Part shown: one piece after another, positions 1 through 5,445 of the stretch | Layout of the letters: every line of letters begins with the position of its first letter | How positions within the stretch are numbered: the first letter of the stretch is position 1 | NCBI GenBank assembly: GCA_029879605.1 | Contig: JAOUQA010000169.1 | Location: 1 to 5,445, forward strand | DNA: 5,445 bases | Reading direction: 5' to 3' | Origin: Gammaproteobacteria bacterium | GTDB taxonomy: Bacteria > Pseudomonadota > Gammaproteobacteria > SZUA-229 | Program-made: the position numbers and the translations under genes | Notes under the pieces: generated by a model | Database searches by the model: none | Told to the model about the DNA's origin: nothing | What the model saw: the letters and a program-made list of their open reading frames with translations, nothing else

Positions 1-856
1 CAAATAGCAACTGGGTGATGTTTTGTGCATCCATATTTCCGATGCCATATTTTTCTCTGAGTCGTTTGACATCGTCTCCAGGGGCCTGCTTGACTGCTTT
101 AAATTTATCACTGAGACGCCTGTTGTCTTCACTAAACTGTTTACGTGCTTTTTGTATACTGGTTTTTTCCCTGTTTAAATCATCCTTTAAGGCTTTTGCA
201 TCTTTCAGGGCTGCCAGTTTGCTCTGTGTGTCACCTTTAAAATCCTGCTTGATTTTATTATACCTGGACTGGTATTCATTCCAGCGTTGCTGGTTGTTAA
301 TATCCTTACTGATTCTGTCCCAGTTGTCCTGGGTGGTCTCAAGATCCTGGTTAAGGTCTGTTACCAGTGATTCAGACTGGAGTTTCTCCCTGTTTAAAAT
401 ATCATCGACATCTGGCAGGTCAAGGTCAGGGATAATAAAGTCAATGGCAGAGTCATCTGCTGGCTTAGCTGTCTTTTTTTCAGTGACAAGTTTTTTAACG
501 GCGCCAGATTTCTTTCTTGGCGTATCAACCTGGATTTTGTTAATTGCCATTTCATCAATTACCAGTTTCTTAAGTAATAAATCACCAAACGAGAGCGCGA
601 AACTGGCGCGACCAATCTGTAACATATTTGTCATTGGCTTATCAGGGTCAGTTACCTGGATATCGTTAATTGTGATACTGAGAGGTGAGTACTTGAGATC
701 AACTGACTCAATATCGACCTTAGCACCGTTCAGGTCTGTTAAAGTAGATTCAGCGATTGATTCAGCAATGCTTTCTGCGAATAACCAGCAGCCGCCAGTT
801 ATTATAATTATAAATACCAGGAAGGCGATGAAACCAGGCCAACGAATTGCGTTCAT
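1..856 (-). CDS. TIGR03545 family protein, AsmA-like N-terminus (partial, C-terminus off window)
   Basis: The minus strand is open from an ATG at 856 to the left edge, giving 285 codons without a stop. One hydrophobic segment (about residues 8-26) after a short N-terminus with one Arg suggests an inner-membrane anchor with the rest in the periplasm. Residues 42-112 (VDIESVDLKYSPLSITINDI, then IGRASFALSFGDLLLKKLVI) match the alternating beta pattern at the start of AsmA-type proteins. A Pro/Asp linker (IPDLDLPDVDDIL, 142-154) leads to a charged, Gln/Lys-rich stretch to about residue 270 that reads as a coiled coil. This architecture and the adjacent TIGR03546 gene identify the family, known as a conserved neighbour pair of unknown function. 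Members are, from memory, roughly 550-600 residues, so about half is visible. The start is supported by AAGGA seven bases upstream. A role in envelope or lipid handling is inference from the AsmA-like region. Confidence 0.85.
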   Translation of the reverse strand, partial: MNAIRWPGFIAFLVFIIIITGGCWLFAESIAESIAESTLTDLNGAKVDIESVDLKYSPLSITINDIQVTDPDKPMTNMLQIGRASFALSFGDLLLKKLVIDEMAINKIQVDTPRKKSGAVKKLVTEKKTAKPADDSAIDFIIPDLDLPDVDDILNREKLQSESLVTDLNQDLETTQDNWDRISKDINNQQRWNEYQSRYNKIKQDFKGDTQSKLAALKDAKALKDDLNREKTSIQKARKQFSEDNRRLSDKFKAVKQAPGDDVKRLREKYGIGNMDAQNITQLLF

Positions 857-863
857 ATTTAAG

Positions 864-869
864 TCCTTA
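864..869 (-). promoter_or_regulatory. Shine-Dalgarno overlapping the upstream stop codon
   Basis: On the minus strand the TIGR03546 stop codon TAA runs directly into AAGGA (TAAGGA), followed by seven bases and the ATG of the TIGR03545 gene. Only ten bases separate the two reading frames. This spacing fits translational coupling and equimolar production of the two proteins, and it fixes the TIGR03545 start at 856. Confidence 0.75.
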
Positions 870-1373
870 TTCAGCCATTGAAACCAGGCGAGTTAGAATC
901 TTGCTGCTTTTTACCAGGCGAAATAATCTTGATTGATTTAAATAATCCATAAAATGCTGGCGATAATATTTAATCAATATGTTTGAAATAATAAGTACTG
1001 GGAGCAGGGCGATTAATGAAACAGCCAGGCTGCCCATGACAATAGTATTATTAAATCCTGATAGTCTCCCTGTTGTTATGTTGTACAGGGCAGTCCAGGT
1101 GTCAGTCAGTGCGCTATGAGTCAGAATTGAATGCCCTAACTGGTGGAAAGCCGGATCCAGTAGATAGGCAATGGCTGAGAAAAAGGCCGTACCCAGCAAA
1201 AATGCTGCTACATTAACTCTGAATATAAAAATCAGGAATATTATAAACAGGTTGTGCAGGCTTAATAAAGGTGTAAGTCCCGTAACCATTGAAAGAGCAA
1301 ATGCTGAGCTGATCTGCATGGGAGAGGTTTCTGAGCTTAAGACTCTAAAAAGCTTGATAATTTGTGAGAACAT
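867..1373 (-). CDS. TIGR03546 family membrane protein (DUF2062-like)
   Basis: A 168-residue integral membrane protein. The N-terminal segment SSETSPMQISSAFALSMVTG (13-32), then LTPLLSLHN, is the hallmark of this family and resembles DUF2062 proteins (small residue-rich helix, Gly-x-x-Pro turn). Hydrophobic stretches lie at about 22-50, 53-75 and 109-135. A loop (76-108) carries His77, His81 and His86. The C-terminal tail is basic (RLFRLVKSSKILTRLV), probably cytoplasmic. Length is usual for the family. The start is set by a strong AGGGAGG four bases before the ATG. It is immediately followed by the TIGR03545 gene with a coupled ribosome site, the arrangement by which both families are known. 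The function is not known. A supporting role for its AsmA-like partner in the inner membrane is inference. Confidence 0.88.
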   Translation of the reverse strand: MFSQIIKLFRVLSSETSPMQISSAFALSMVTGLTPLLSLHNLFIIFLIFIFRVNVAAFLLGTAFFSAIAYLLDPAFHQLGHSILTHSALTDTWTALYNITTGRLSGFNNTIVMGSLAVSLIALLPVLIISNILIKYYRQHFMDYLNQSRLFRLVKSSKILTRLVSMAE

Positions 1374-1465
1374 AAAACCTCCCTGGTGATTATTATTTGA
1401 AATATATATTGTAGAACATGCAGGTTTTTATTCTGTCCATTTTATACCTGTCGGCTATAAATTAT
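1374..1465 (-). other. Short intergenic gap between the DUF1631 and TIGR03546 genes
   Basis: Ninety-two AT-rich bases separate the two genes. No stem followed by a T-run is visible, so read-through from the DUF1631 gene is likely. A -10-like TACAAT occurs on the minus strand (1414-1409), but the nearest -35-like hexamer (TGGACA) is 20 bases away, too far for a standard sigma70 promoter. A 5-bp inverted repeat (CAGGT at 1421-1425, ACCTG at 1446-1450) has a 20-base loop and is weak. An internal promoter is possible but unproven. Confidence 0.4.
1378..1384 (-). promoter_or_regulatory. Ribosome binding site of the TIGR03546 gene
   Basis: AGGGAGG on the minus strand lies four bases before the ATG at 1373. 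The match to the anti-Shine-Dalgarno is strong although the spacer is short. It supports this start over any downstream Met. Confidence 0.7.
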
Positions 1466-2953
1466 CTAGTTTTTTGCGGCAATTGAGATAATAACCATGC
1501 TAAGGGCATATTCAAATATAGAGTGATCATTAATTAGTCTTGACTGGTCGTTTTTAAGTTCGGTAATAAATGTTTCAAGGTTTTTCTCAATGACTTTGTT
1601 TCCCATGTAATCAACAAATATTAACCTGGCCTCGTCTTCCATCAAGATGGATAGCTTTAATCGTCTCAGGGGATGATTATAGTCTGTGAATACCTCAAAC
1701 CAGTTGCCGATTTTAATGATATCAGATTGTTTAGTTAGCAACTCTTTGCAATACTCTGTTCTGCTTTCTGTCTGATTTATGCTGAAATCATCAAATTCCT
1801 TATCATTAAATAGTTCAATAATATTTACGGGTGTTGTCTCGTTATCATTGATTTTGTCAGGATCTGATTTAAATTCAGATTCGGATAGTTTTTTAAAAAA
1901 ATAATTGTTTAGATTGCTGGTTGCAATAAATATTTTTTCCTTGTTCTGGAGCGTATTGCTAAGTGATGATCGAATGCTGTTTACAATGCCCTTGTATATG
2001 CTACGTAACGCAATCCAGTCGTCTCTTGATTCAATAGAGCGCAGGGACTTCATTAGCAGGCGTAGTATGCCAATCGCTTCTCTCCATTCGATACTGTCTT
2101 TGCCATGATTCATAAGGCGGCTGAACATCAGGCTGGACCAGTGACTCAGAATAAGTGGCTGGATAGCGTCAGGTATTGAAATATTTAATGTATGATATTG
2201 CAGTTCCTTAAGTACTAGTTGCCGACCATGTTCCATTTTTATTAAATGTTGAGTTTCTTTTTCGGTTTTTTCATGCTTGCTATTTTCTATGTTTTCAAGT
2301 CTGGCTAGTGCAGTCATAGCAGTTTTGAAAATTTCTATATTTCTATCATAGCTATGCAGTAGCTGATCAATTATGTACTGTATGGTTTTGTAAGTTGGAT
2401 TGTCTTTAGTTTCAATGCCTATGCCAATGTGGGCAATACTGTTAAGCACATGTCTTGCTGGATGTTTCTCATTATTAAAAAGCTTTTTATCGATAAGCGC
2501 TGTTTTTATGATTGGTATCTGGAGTGACAATAAAAGATCTTTAATAGCATCTGAAATATTCTTGTCACGTAAGAAGGCACCAAATATCATTTCAACAAAA
2601 TCAATAGTTCGGCTATCAATCTGGTTCATTGTTTTAGGTATGGACACCTTGTCCATTTTTGCCATGCTGTTAATTAAGGCGGATTTGAATTCATCGGTAT
2701 TAATATTGACCGTTTGTCCGGGAATGTATTTTGGTTTGAAACTCAGTTGCAGGCTGGTTAGAGCATCAATTACATTATCACGATTATATTGCTGGCTGTT
2801 TTGGGCTTTTGATGCCTGCTGATTTGATTTGTTCTGGTCTTCAGATAGAATAAACTGGTTTATTATTTTTGAAATATACTCGGGATCAGAAATATAGCGA
2901 TCATCTGATGTATTAATGGTTGATGCAGATGTTTCTGATACTTGCTTTTTCAT
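1466..2953 (-). CDS. DUF1631 family protein, short form (495 residues)
   Basis: The core matches DUF1631: IDFVEMIFGAFLRDKNI (117-133), then LQIPIIKTALIDKKLF (144-159) and HPARHVLNSIAHIGIGI (164-180). The C-terminal block GNWFEVF...RRLKLSIL...ARLIFVDYMGNKVIEKNLETF (416-462) is the beta-rich end typical of the family and looks PilZ-like. No signal peptide or convincing membrane helix is visible, so it is probably cytoplasmic and mainly helical. Residues 1-60 are Ser/Asn/Gln-rich and probably disordered. From memory, well-known members are around 700-800 residues, so this one lacks much of the usual N-terminal region. The ATG at 2953 has only a weak AGG eight bases upstream; an AAGG abuts the ATG too closely to serve. 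No other start in the frame is better. The gene looks more AT-rich than the permease gene on the right. The function is unknown; old 'thymidine phosphorylase' labels on relatives are unsupported. Confidence 0.85.
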   Translation of the reverse strand: MKKQVSETSASTINTSDDRYISDPEYISKIINQFILSEDQNKSNQQASKAQNSQQYNRDNVIDALTSLQLSFKPKYIPGQTVNINTDEFKSALINSMAKMDKVSIPKTMNQIDSRTIDFVEMIFGAFLRDKNISDAIKDLLLSLQIPIIKTALIDKKLFNNEKHPARHVLNSIAHIGIGIETKDNPTYKTIQYIIDQLLHSYDRNIEIFKTAMTALARLENIENSKHEKTEKETQHLIKMEHGRQLVLKELQYHTLNISIPDAIQPLILSHWSSLMFSRLMNHGKDSIEWREAIGILRLLMKSLRSIESRDDWIALRSIYKGIVNSIRSSLSNTLQNKEKIFIATSNLNNYFFKKLSESEFKSDPDKINDNETTPVNIIELFNDKEFDDFSINQTESRTEYCKELLTKQSDIIKIGNWFEVFTDYNHPLRRLKLSILMEDEARLIFVDYMGNKVIEKNLETFITELKNDQSRLINDHSIFEYALSMVIISIAAKN

Positions 2954-3009
2954 CCTTATAGCCTGAACATGTCTGTTATTATGACCTGGAAATCATACGG
3001 TCTCTATTG

Positions 3010-3038
3010 AATATAGTTTTAATAGCTGACTATTTCAA
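3010..3038 (-). promoter_or_regulatory. Sigma70-type promoter of the DUF1631 gene
   Basis: On the minus strand TTGAAA (3038-3033, five of six to TTGACA) and TATATT (3015-3010, five of six to TATAAT) are separated by exactly 17 bases. Transcription would start near 3003 and leave a leader of about 50 bases before the ATG at 2953. This is the best promoter match I found in the window and could drive the whole minus-strand cluster. Confidence 0.65.
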
Positions 3039-3043
3039 TGTAA

Positions 3044-3061
3044 AGCAGACACGTCTCTGCT
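3044..3061. promoter_or_regulatory. 18-bp palindrome upstream of the DUF1631 -35 box, candidate operator
   Basis: AGCAGACACGTCTCTGCT reads almost identically on both strands, with a single mismatched symmetric pair (C/C) on either side of the ACGT centre. Its centre lies about 49 bases upstream of the predicted start of transcription. That position suits an activator dimer contacting RNA polymerase. No known operator consensus was recognised, so the cognate regulator is unknown. Confidence 0.45.
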
Positions 3062-3084
3062 GTTATATCAAGCTACTGGTTCTG

Positions 3085-3133
3085 AGGATAAGCATTGTAT
3101 TTGCGTCACCCGAAAGGGTGGGTGATCTGTCCT
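3085..3133 (+). other. Structured element with GAAA-capped hairpin
   Basis: CACCC (3107-3111) and GGGTG (3116-3120) form a perfect five-pair stem closed by a GAAA tetraloop. TCACCC (3106-3111) can instead pair with GGGTGA (3120-3125), so two exclusive registers exist. AGGATA (3085-3090) can pair with TGTCCT (3128-3133, one G-T pair) as an outer stem. No T-run follows, so it is not a standard terminator. It would lie in a leader of the 129-residue gene only if that gene has a promoter further upstream. It does not match a riboswitch class I recognise. Confidence 0.35.
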
Positions 3134-3139
3134 GCCTTC

Positions 3140-3162
3140 TTGATTATCAGGGTAATAATCGA
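3140..3162 (+). repeat. Inverted repeat, AT-rich hairpin
   Basis: GATTAT (3142-3147) and ATAATC (3155-3160) are perfectly complementary around the seven-base loop CAGGGTA. The stem extends by a T-G and a T-A pair. It lies soon after the GAAA hairpin. It may be part of a leader structure or a protein-binding site; neither is established. Confidence 0.4.
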
Positions 3163-3193
3163 ATTGAGGCGTGATTCTAAAAAAGCCTGTATC

Positions 3194-3223
3194 TAAAGTT
3201 TAAATATACTGTACATGACTTTA
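3194..3223 (+). promoter_or_regulatory. Weak candidate promoter of the 129-residue gene, framed by an inverted repeat
   Basis: TATACT (3205-3210) is five of six to the -10 consensus, but no acceptable -35 hexamer lies 16-18 bases upstream. TAAAGT (3194-3199) and its complement ACTTTA (3218-3223) flank it symmetrically. The arrangement could be an operator over the -10 box or an activator-dependent promoter. It could also be chance in AT-rich DNA. Confidence 0.3.
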
Positions 3224-3268
3224 AATTCCCGGATTTGCCCATACATAGTACTGACATCTTATTCCCCT

Positions 3269-3273
3269 GGAGG
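3269..3273 (+). promoter_or_regulatory. Ribosome binding site of the 129-residue gene
   Basis: GGAGG within TGGAGGT stands five bases before the ATG at 3279. It is one of the strongest ribosome sites in the window. It settles the start in favour of this ATG over the internal Met13 and suggests efficient translation. Confidence 0.8.
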
Positions 3274-3278
3274 TTATT

Positions 3279-3668
3279 ATGTTTCATCCCATTACAATTC
3301 CCTTTGGTTGTGTCATGTTATTTAATGTTGTCAAATTGAAGGAAGGTGTTACTGTCGAAGATGTAGAAATGGAGCTTGGCGAAATGTGTAATGTTGTAAA
3401 AAATACCTATGGTGATGAACATGGCGGTTTTATTGGAGGCCAGGTTTTTAAGTTTACTGGATTTATTTCAGATGAAGGTTCTGTCGCTCCTAAGGAAAGA
3501 ACAACAGATGATCACATCGCCATACTGACTTATTGGCAATCATTTGATCAACATGAAACATCTCATGCAGATACTATTTTTAATGAAAAATTCAGTGCAC
3601 TGGCTGATAAATGTGAAGAAACCTACGAAGTAGGTTATGAGATGTTATGGCAGGGTGTACCTGAGTGA
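3279..3668 (+). CDS. Hypothetical protein, probable dimeric alpha/beta-barrel fold
   Basis: I do not recognise a named family with certainty. The 129-residue, acidic, soluble protein has no signal peptide. Its pattern reads beta (12-20, VMLFNVVKL), helix (27-43), beta (50-60, GFIGGQVFKFT), beta (78-86, DHIAILTYW), helix (88-110), beta (114-126, TYEVGYEMLWQG). This beta-alpha-beta-beta-alpha-beta order is that of ferredoxin-like dimeric barrels such as antibiotic biosynthesis monooxygenase (ABM) proteins. The stretch YWQSFDQHETSHADTIF (85-101) resembles the ABM motif of an aromatic residue and W-x-S followed by H near the second helix. His92, His96 and Cys11, Cys37 and Cys112 are candidate functional residues. 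It stands alone on the plus strand with a strong ribosome site and its own terminator, so it is probably monocistronic. The reading frame is secure; the fold is moderately sure and the function unknown. Confidence 0.8.
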   Translation: MFHPITIPFGCVMLFNVVKLKEGVTVEDVEMELGEMCNVVKNTYGDEHGGFIGGQVFKFTGFISDEGSVAPKERTTDDHIAILTYWQSFDQHETSHADTIFNEKFSALADKCEETYEVGYEMLWQGVPE

Positions 3669-3706
3669 TTTGATTAAGCTACACAGGTTAACAAGCTTAT
3701 GTTTAT

Positions 3707-3731
3707 AAAAGCCGGGTCTACCCCGGCTTTT
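3707..3731. terminator. Bidirectional Rho-independent terminator
   Basis: AAAAGCCGGG (3707-3716) pairs perfectly with CCCGGCTTTT (3722-3731) around a five-base loop. A T-run follows on the plus strand, and the complementary T-run lies on the minus strand. It sits 38 bases after the stop of the 129-residue gene and 13 bases after the stop of the convergent permease gene, so it can end both transcripts. Confidence 0.9.
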
Positions 3732-3744
3732 TGCTGTTTATCAG

Positions 3745-5445
3745 CTAGAAAATAATATTTAGCATTATCATCGATACCAGGATAAACAGTATTGTCATAA
3801 TGCCGCCAGCTCGAATAAAGTCAGGTACTCGATAACCACCGGGACCCATAATCAATGCATTGACCTGGTGGGTTGGAATCAGGAATGAATTTGAAGTTGC
3901 AATGGCTACAGTGAGGGCAAAAACCGCAGGATTGGCTCCGGCACCAATGGCAATATTCACGGCAAGCGGAACCAGTAATACGGTAGCACCCACATTACTC
4001 ATAACCAGGGTGAAGAAGGTGGCCAGTAACGCAATAGCCAGTTGTAGAACCCAGATCGGTACGCCACCAAGCACTGACAGGGTCTGCTGTGCTATCCAGG
4101 CGGCCGTTCCACTGGTTTCGACTGCCAGTCCCAACGGGATTAAGCTGGCCAGCAGAAAAACGGTTTTCCAGCTAACCGCTTCATAGGCTTCATCGATACT
4201 TAAAACATTGGTTAAAACCATACCCATGGCTCCAGTCAGCAGGGCGATGGATAAGCGTAGGTCTGTGAATAACACCAGGAACAGGGCAACGGCAAAAAAG
4301 AAGCCGGCACATTTAACTTTGTGCGGGCGTAATTCTTCATGGGGGTATTCAGTTGTTACAACCACGAAATTACGATCTGTTTCAAGATGTGCCAGGTCTG
4401 CCCAGGTGGTATGAACCACTAGTGCATCACCCGCCATAAAAGGTGTCATACGTACACCACCGCCTTCACGGGTAATGGTTTCGCCGCCGCGATGAATGGC
4501 CAGTAATGACAGGCCATAGGTTTTGCGCATCCAGACATCCCGGGCAGTTTTACCAATTAAGGATGAACCGGGCGCAATGACAACTTCGGCAATCCCTGCC
4601 TTGGAAGGTATTAGTGCTTCAGCGAAAATTTCCAGTTCGGGTTTAACAATTACTTTGCTGGCAGAGACAAAATGAGAAAATATGTCATCATCGGCCAGTA
4701 CACCCAGAACGGTACCTGCTTCGATACCAATGTTTCGATCGACACTTTGTACCCCAAAACGCAGACCATCGCCTTTATTGACACCAACCACACGAATTGG
4801 GAAATCGGTTTCAATTTCTTCCAGGCTTTTACCGGTGATCGGGCTGTTAGCAGGCACCGTCACTTCATACAGGTCATAGTCCACACCGTAGATAGTTTCA
4901 AAATATTCGGTTGTGTCATGGGATGAACCGTCATCACCTTTACTGGCAGGGAGTACAAAGCGGCCAGCGATAACAAAATAAATAATACCGCTGGCGACCA
5001 GCGCCAGACCGATGGGAGTAACTGAGAATAATGACCAGGGCTGCATCTGGTGCTCGGCAGGTAACGCCTGGTTTGAGGCCTGGATCAGGTCGTTTAACAG
5101 TATCAGCGGACTGGAGCCAACCATGGTGACGGTACCGCCTAAGATCGCACAGAAGCCCATAGGCATAAGCAGGCGTGACATGGGCAGGCCCGAACGAGCT
5201 GAAATACGACTGACTACCGGTAAAAAGAGTGCTGCAGCCCCCACATTCTGCATAAAGGATGAAATGATGCCTACGGTACTGGAAATAATGGGAATAATAC
5301 GGGTTTCAGTTGATCCGCCTATTTTCAGGATAAAGGAAGCAACTTTGGACATAACACCGGTTTTATCCAGGCCTGCACCAATAATCATCACGGCAATAAT
5401 AGAAATGACCGCATTACTGGCAAAACCATCAAAAATCTGGCGGGT
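3745..5445 (-). CDS. SLC13/DASS family permease with two TrkA-C domains (partial, N-terminus off window)
   Basis: The frame is open to the right edge (566 residues visible). The GTG at 5391 is not the true start, because the 18 codons before it (TRQIFDGFASNAVISIIA) continue the family sequence. Visible residues 10-160 form the first membrane half, with SSFMQNVGAAALFLP (62-76) and GGTVTMVGSSPLILLN (103-118). Two soluble TrkA-C/RCK_C domains follow at about 190-268 (VTVPANSPITGKSLEEIE) and 275-362 (VVIAPGSSLIGKTARDV). The second membrane half (about 378-566) contains SNVGATVLLVPLA (483-495) and SNSFLIPTHQVNALIMGPGG (518-537). The layout matches ion-coupled anion permeases of the SLC13 group, with E. 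coli YfbS a similar architecture from memory. The substrate (sulfate, dicarboxylate or other anion) cannot be read. It converges on the shared terminator and shows no operon partner here. Confidence 0.9.
   Translation of the reverse strand, partial: TRQIFDGFASNAVISIIAVMIIGAGLDKTGVMSKVASFILKIGGSTETRIIPIISSTVGIISSFMQNVGAAALFLPVVSRISARSGLPMSRLLMPMGFCAILGGTVTMVGSSPLILLNDLIQASNQALPAEHQMQPWSLFSVTPIGLALVASGIIYFVIAGRFVLPASKGDDGSSHDTTEYFETIYGVDYDLYEVTVPANSPITGKSLEEIETDFPIRVVGVNKGDGLRFGVQSVDRNIGIEAGTVLGVLADDDIFSHFVSASKVIVKPELEIFAEALIPSKAGIAEVVIAPGSSLIGKTARDVWMRKTYGLSLLAIHRGGETITREGGGVRMTPFMAGDALVVHTTWADLAHLETDRNFVVVTTEYPHEELRPHKVKCAGFFFAVALFLVLFTDLRLSIALLTGAMGMVLTNVLSIDEAYEAVSWKTVFLLASLIPLGLAVETSGTAAWIAQQTLSVLGGVPIWVLQLAIALLATFFTLVMSNVGATVLLVPLAVNIAIGAGANPAVFALTVAIATSNSFLIPTHQVNALIMGPGGYRVPDFIRAGGIMTILFILVSMIMLNIIF

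Larger units (their letters stand above)
2954..3278. other. Divergent intergenic region, 325 bases
   Basis: This gap separates the minus-strand DUF1631 gene from the plus-strand 129-residue gene. It contains a good minus-strand promoter (3038-3010), an adjacent 18-bp palindrome (3044-3061), a GC-rich hairpin with a GAAA loop (around 3107-3120), a second AT-rich hairpin (3140-3162), a weak plus-strand -10 candidate and the ribosome site of the plus-strand gene. I saw no convincing small ORF, tRNA-like structure or tandem repeat. The middle part (about 3062-3180) is the least explained by promoters alone. Confidence 0.6.

Noticed and set aside
15..881. Long plus-strand frame of 288 codons
   Set aside because: It lies antisense to the TIGR03545 gene, is Ser/Leu/Phe-rich as antisense frames often are, matches no family and has no good ribosome site. 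The minus-strand frame gives clear family features.
1171..1389. Plus-strand frame of 72 codons
   Set aside because: Antisense to the TIGR03546 gene; no family match and it ends in that gene's leader.
1905..2822. Two plus-strand frames (1905-2108 and 2400-2822)
   Set aside because: Antisense shadows of the DUF1631 gene with no recognisable domains or ribosome sites.
3085..3133. c-di-GMP, TPP or fluoride riboswitch
   Set aside because: The GAAA-capped stem recalls GEMM leaders, but the conserved core sequences of these classes are absent.
3205..3223. LexA-type box beginning CTGT near 3209
   Set aside because: The required ACAG half-site eight bases on is missing.
3675..3699. TAAGCT/AGCTTA inverted repeat after the 129-residue gene
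   Set aside because: Only six pairs around a 13-base loop, with no T-run; the strong hairpin at 3707-3731 explains termination.
3860..4926. Plus-strand frames at 3860-4186, 4208-4414, 4672-4926 and 4682-4879
   Set aside because: All are antisense to the permease, two overlap each other, and none resembles a protein family.
5389..5391. GTG at 5391 as the start of the permease
   Set aside because: The frame continues upstream without a stop to the window edge and encodes typical family sequence (residues FDGFASNAVISIIA), so the start lies outside the window.

Overview
The window looks like chromosomal DNA of a gammaproteobacterium with moderate to low GC. The evidence is a DUF1631-family gene, the paired conserved families TIGR03546 and TIGR03545, purine-rich Shine-Dalgarno sites and AsmA-like envelope protein features. 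No transposase, integrase, phage gene, tRNA, rRNA or CRISPR repeat was seen. The species cannot be named from this stretch.

Layout. Bases 1-2953 hold three genes on the minus strand, in transcription order: a short DUF1631 protein (2953-1466), a small TIGR03546 membrane protein (1373-867), and the N-terminal half of a TIGR03545 protein (856-1, running off the left edge). The last two are tightly packed: the Shine-Dalgarno of the second overlaps the stop codon of the first. The DUF1631 gene has a good sigma70-type promoter (TTGAAA, 17 bases, TATATT) with an 18-bp palindrome just upstream of its -35 box. Bases 2954-3278 are a divergent intergenic region with that promoter, the palindrome and two RNA-type hairpins. 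Bases 3279-3668 encode a 129-residue protein on the plus strand, probably with a ferredoxin-like (dimeric alpha/beta barrel) fold and no recognised function. It ends at a strong bidirectional terminator (3707-3731), shared with a convergent minus-strand gene (3745-5445, 5' end off the right edge). That gene encodes an SLC13/DASS-type permease with two TrkA-C (RCK_C) domains between its two membrane halves.

How the parts may work together. TIGR03545 and TIGR03546 are known as neighbouring, uncharacterised families. Here the TIGR03545 protein reads as one membrane anchor, an AsmA-like beta segment and a long coiled coil, and TIGR03546 as a DUF2062-like membrane protein. An inner-membrane/periplasm envelope complex is a reasonable inference. 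The DUF1631 protein lies upstream on the same strand with no visible terminator between, so it could be co-transcribed, but no functional link is proven. The permease and the 129-residue protein look like separate transcription units. The best candidate for an undescribed system is the DUF1631-TIGR03546-TIGR03545 cluster.
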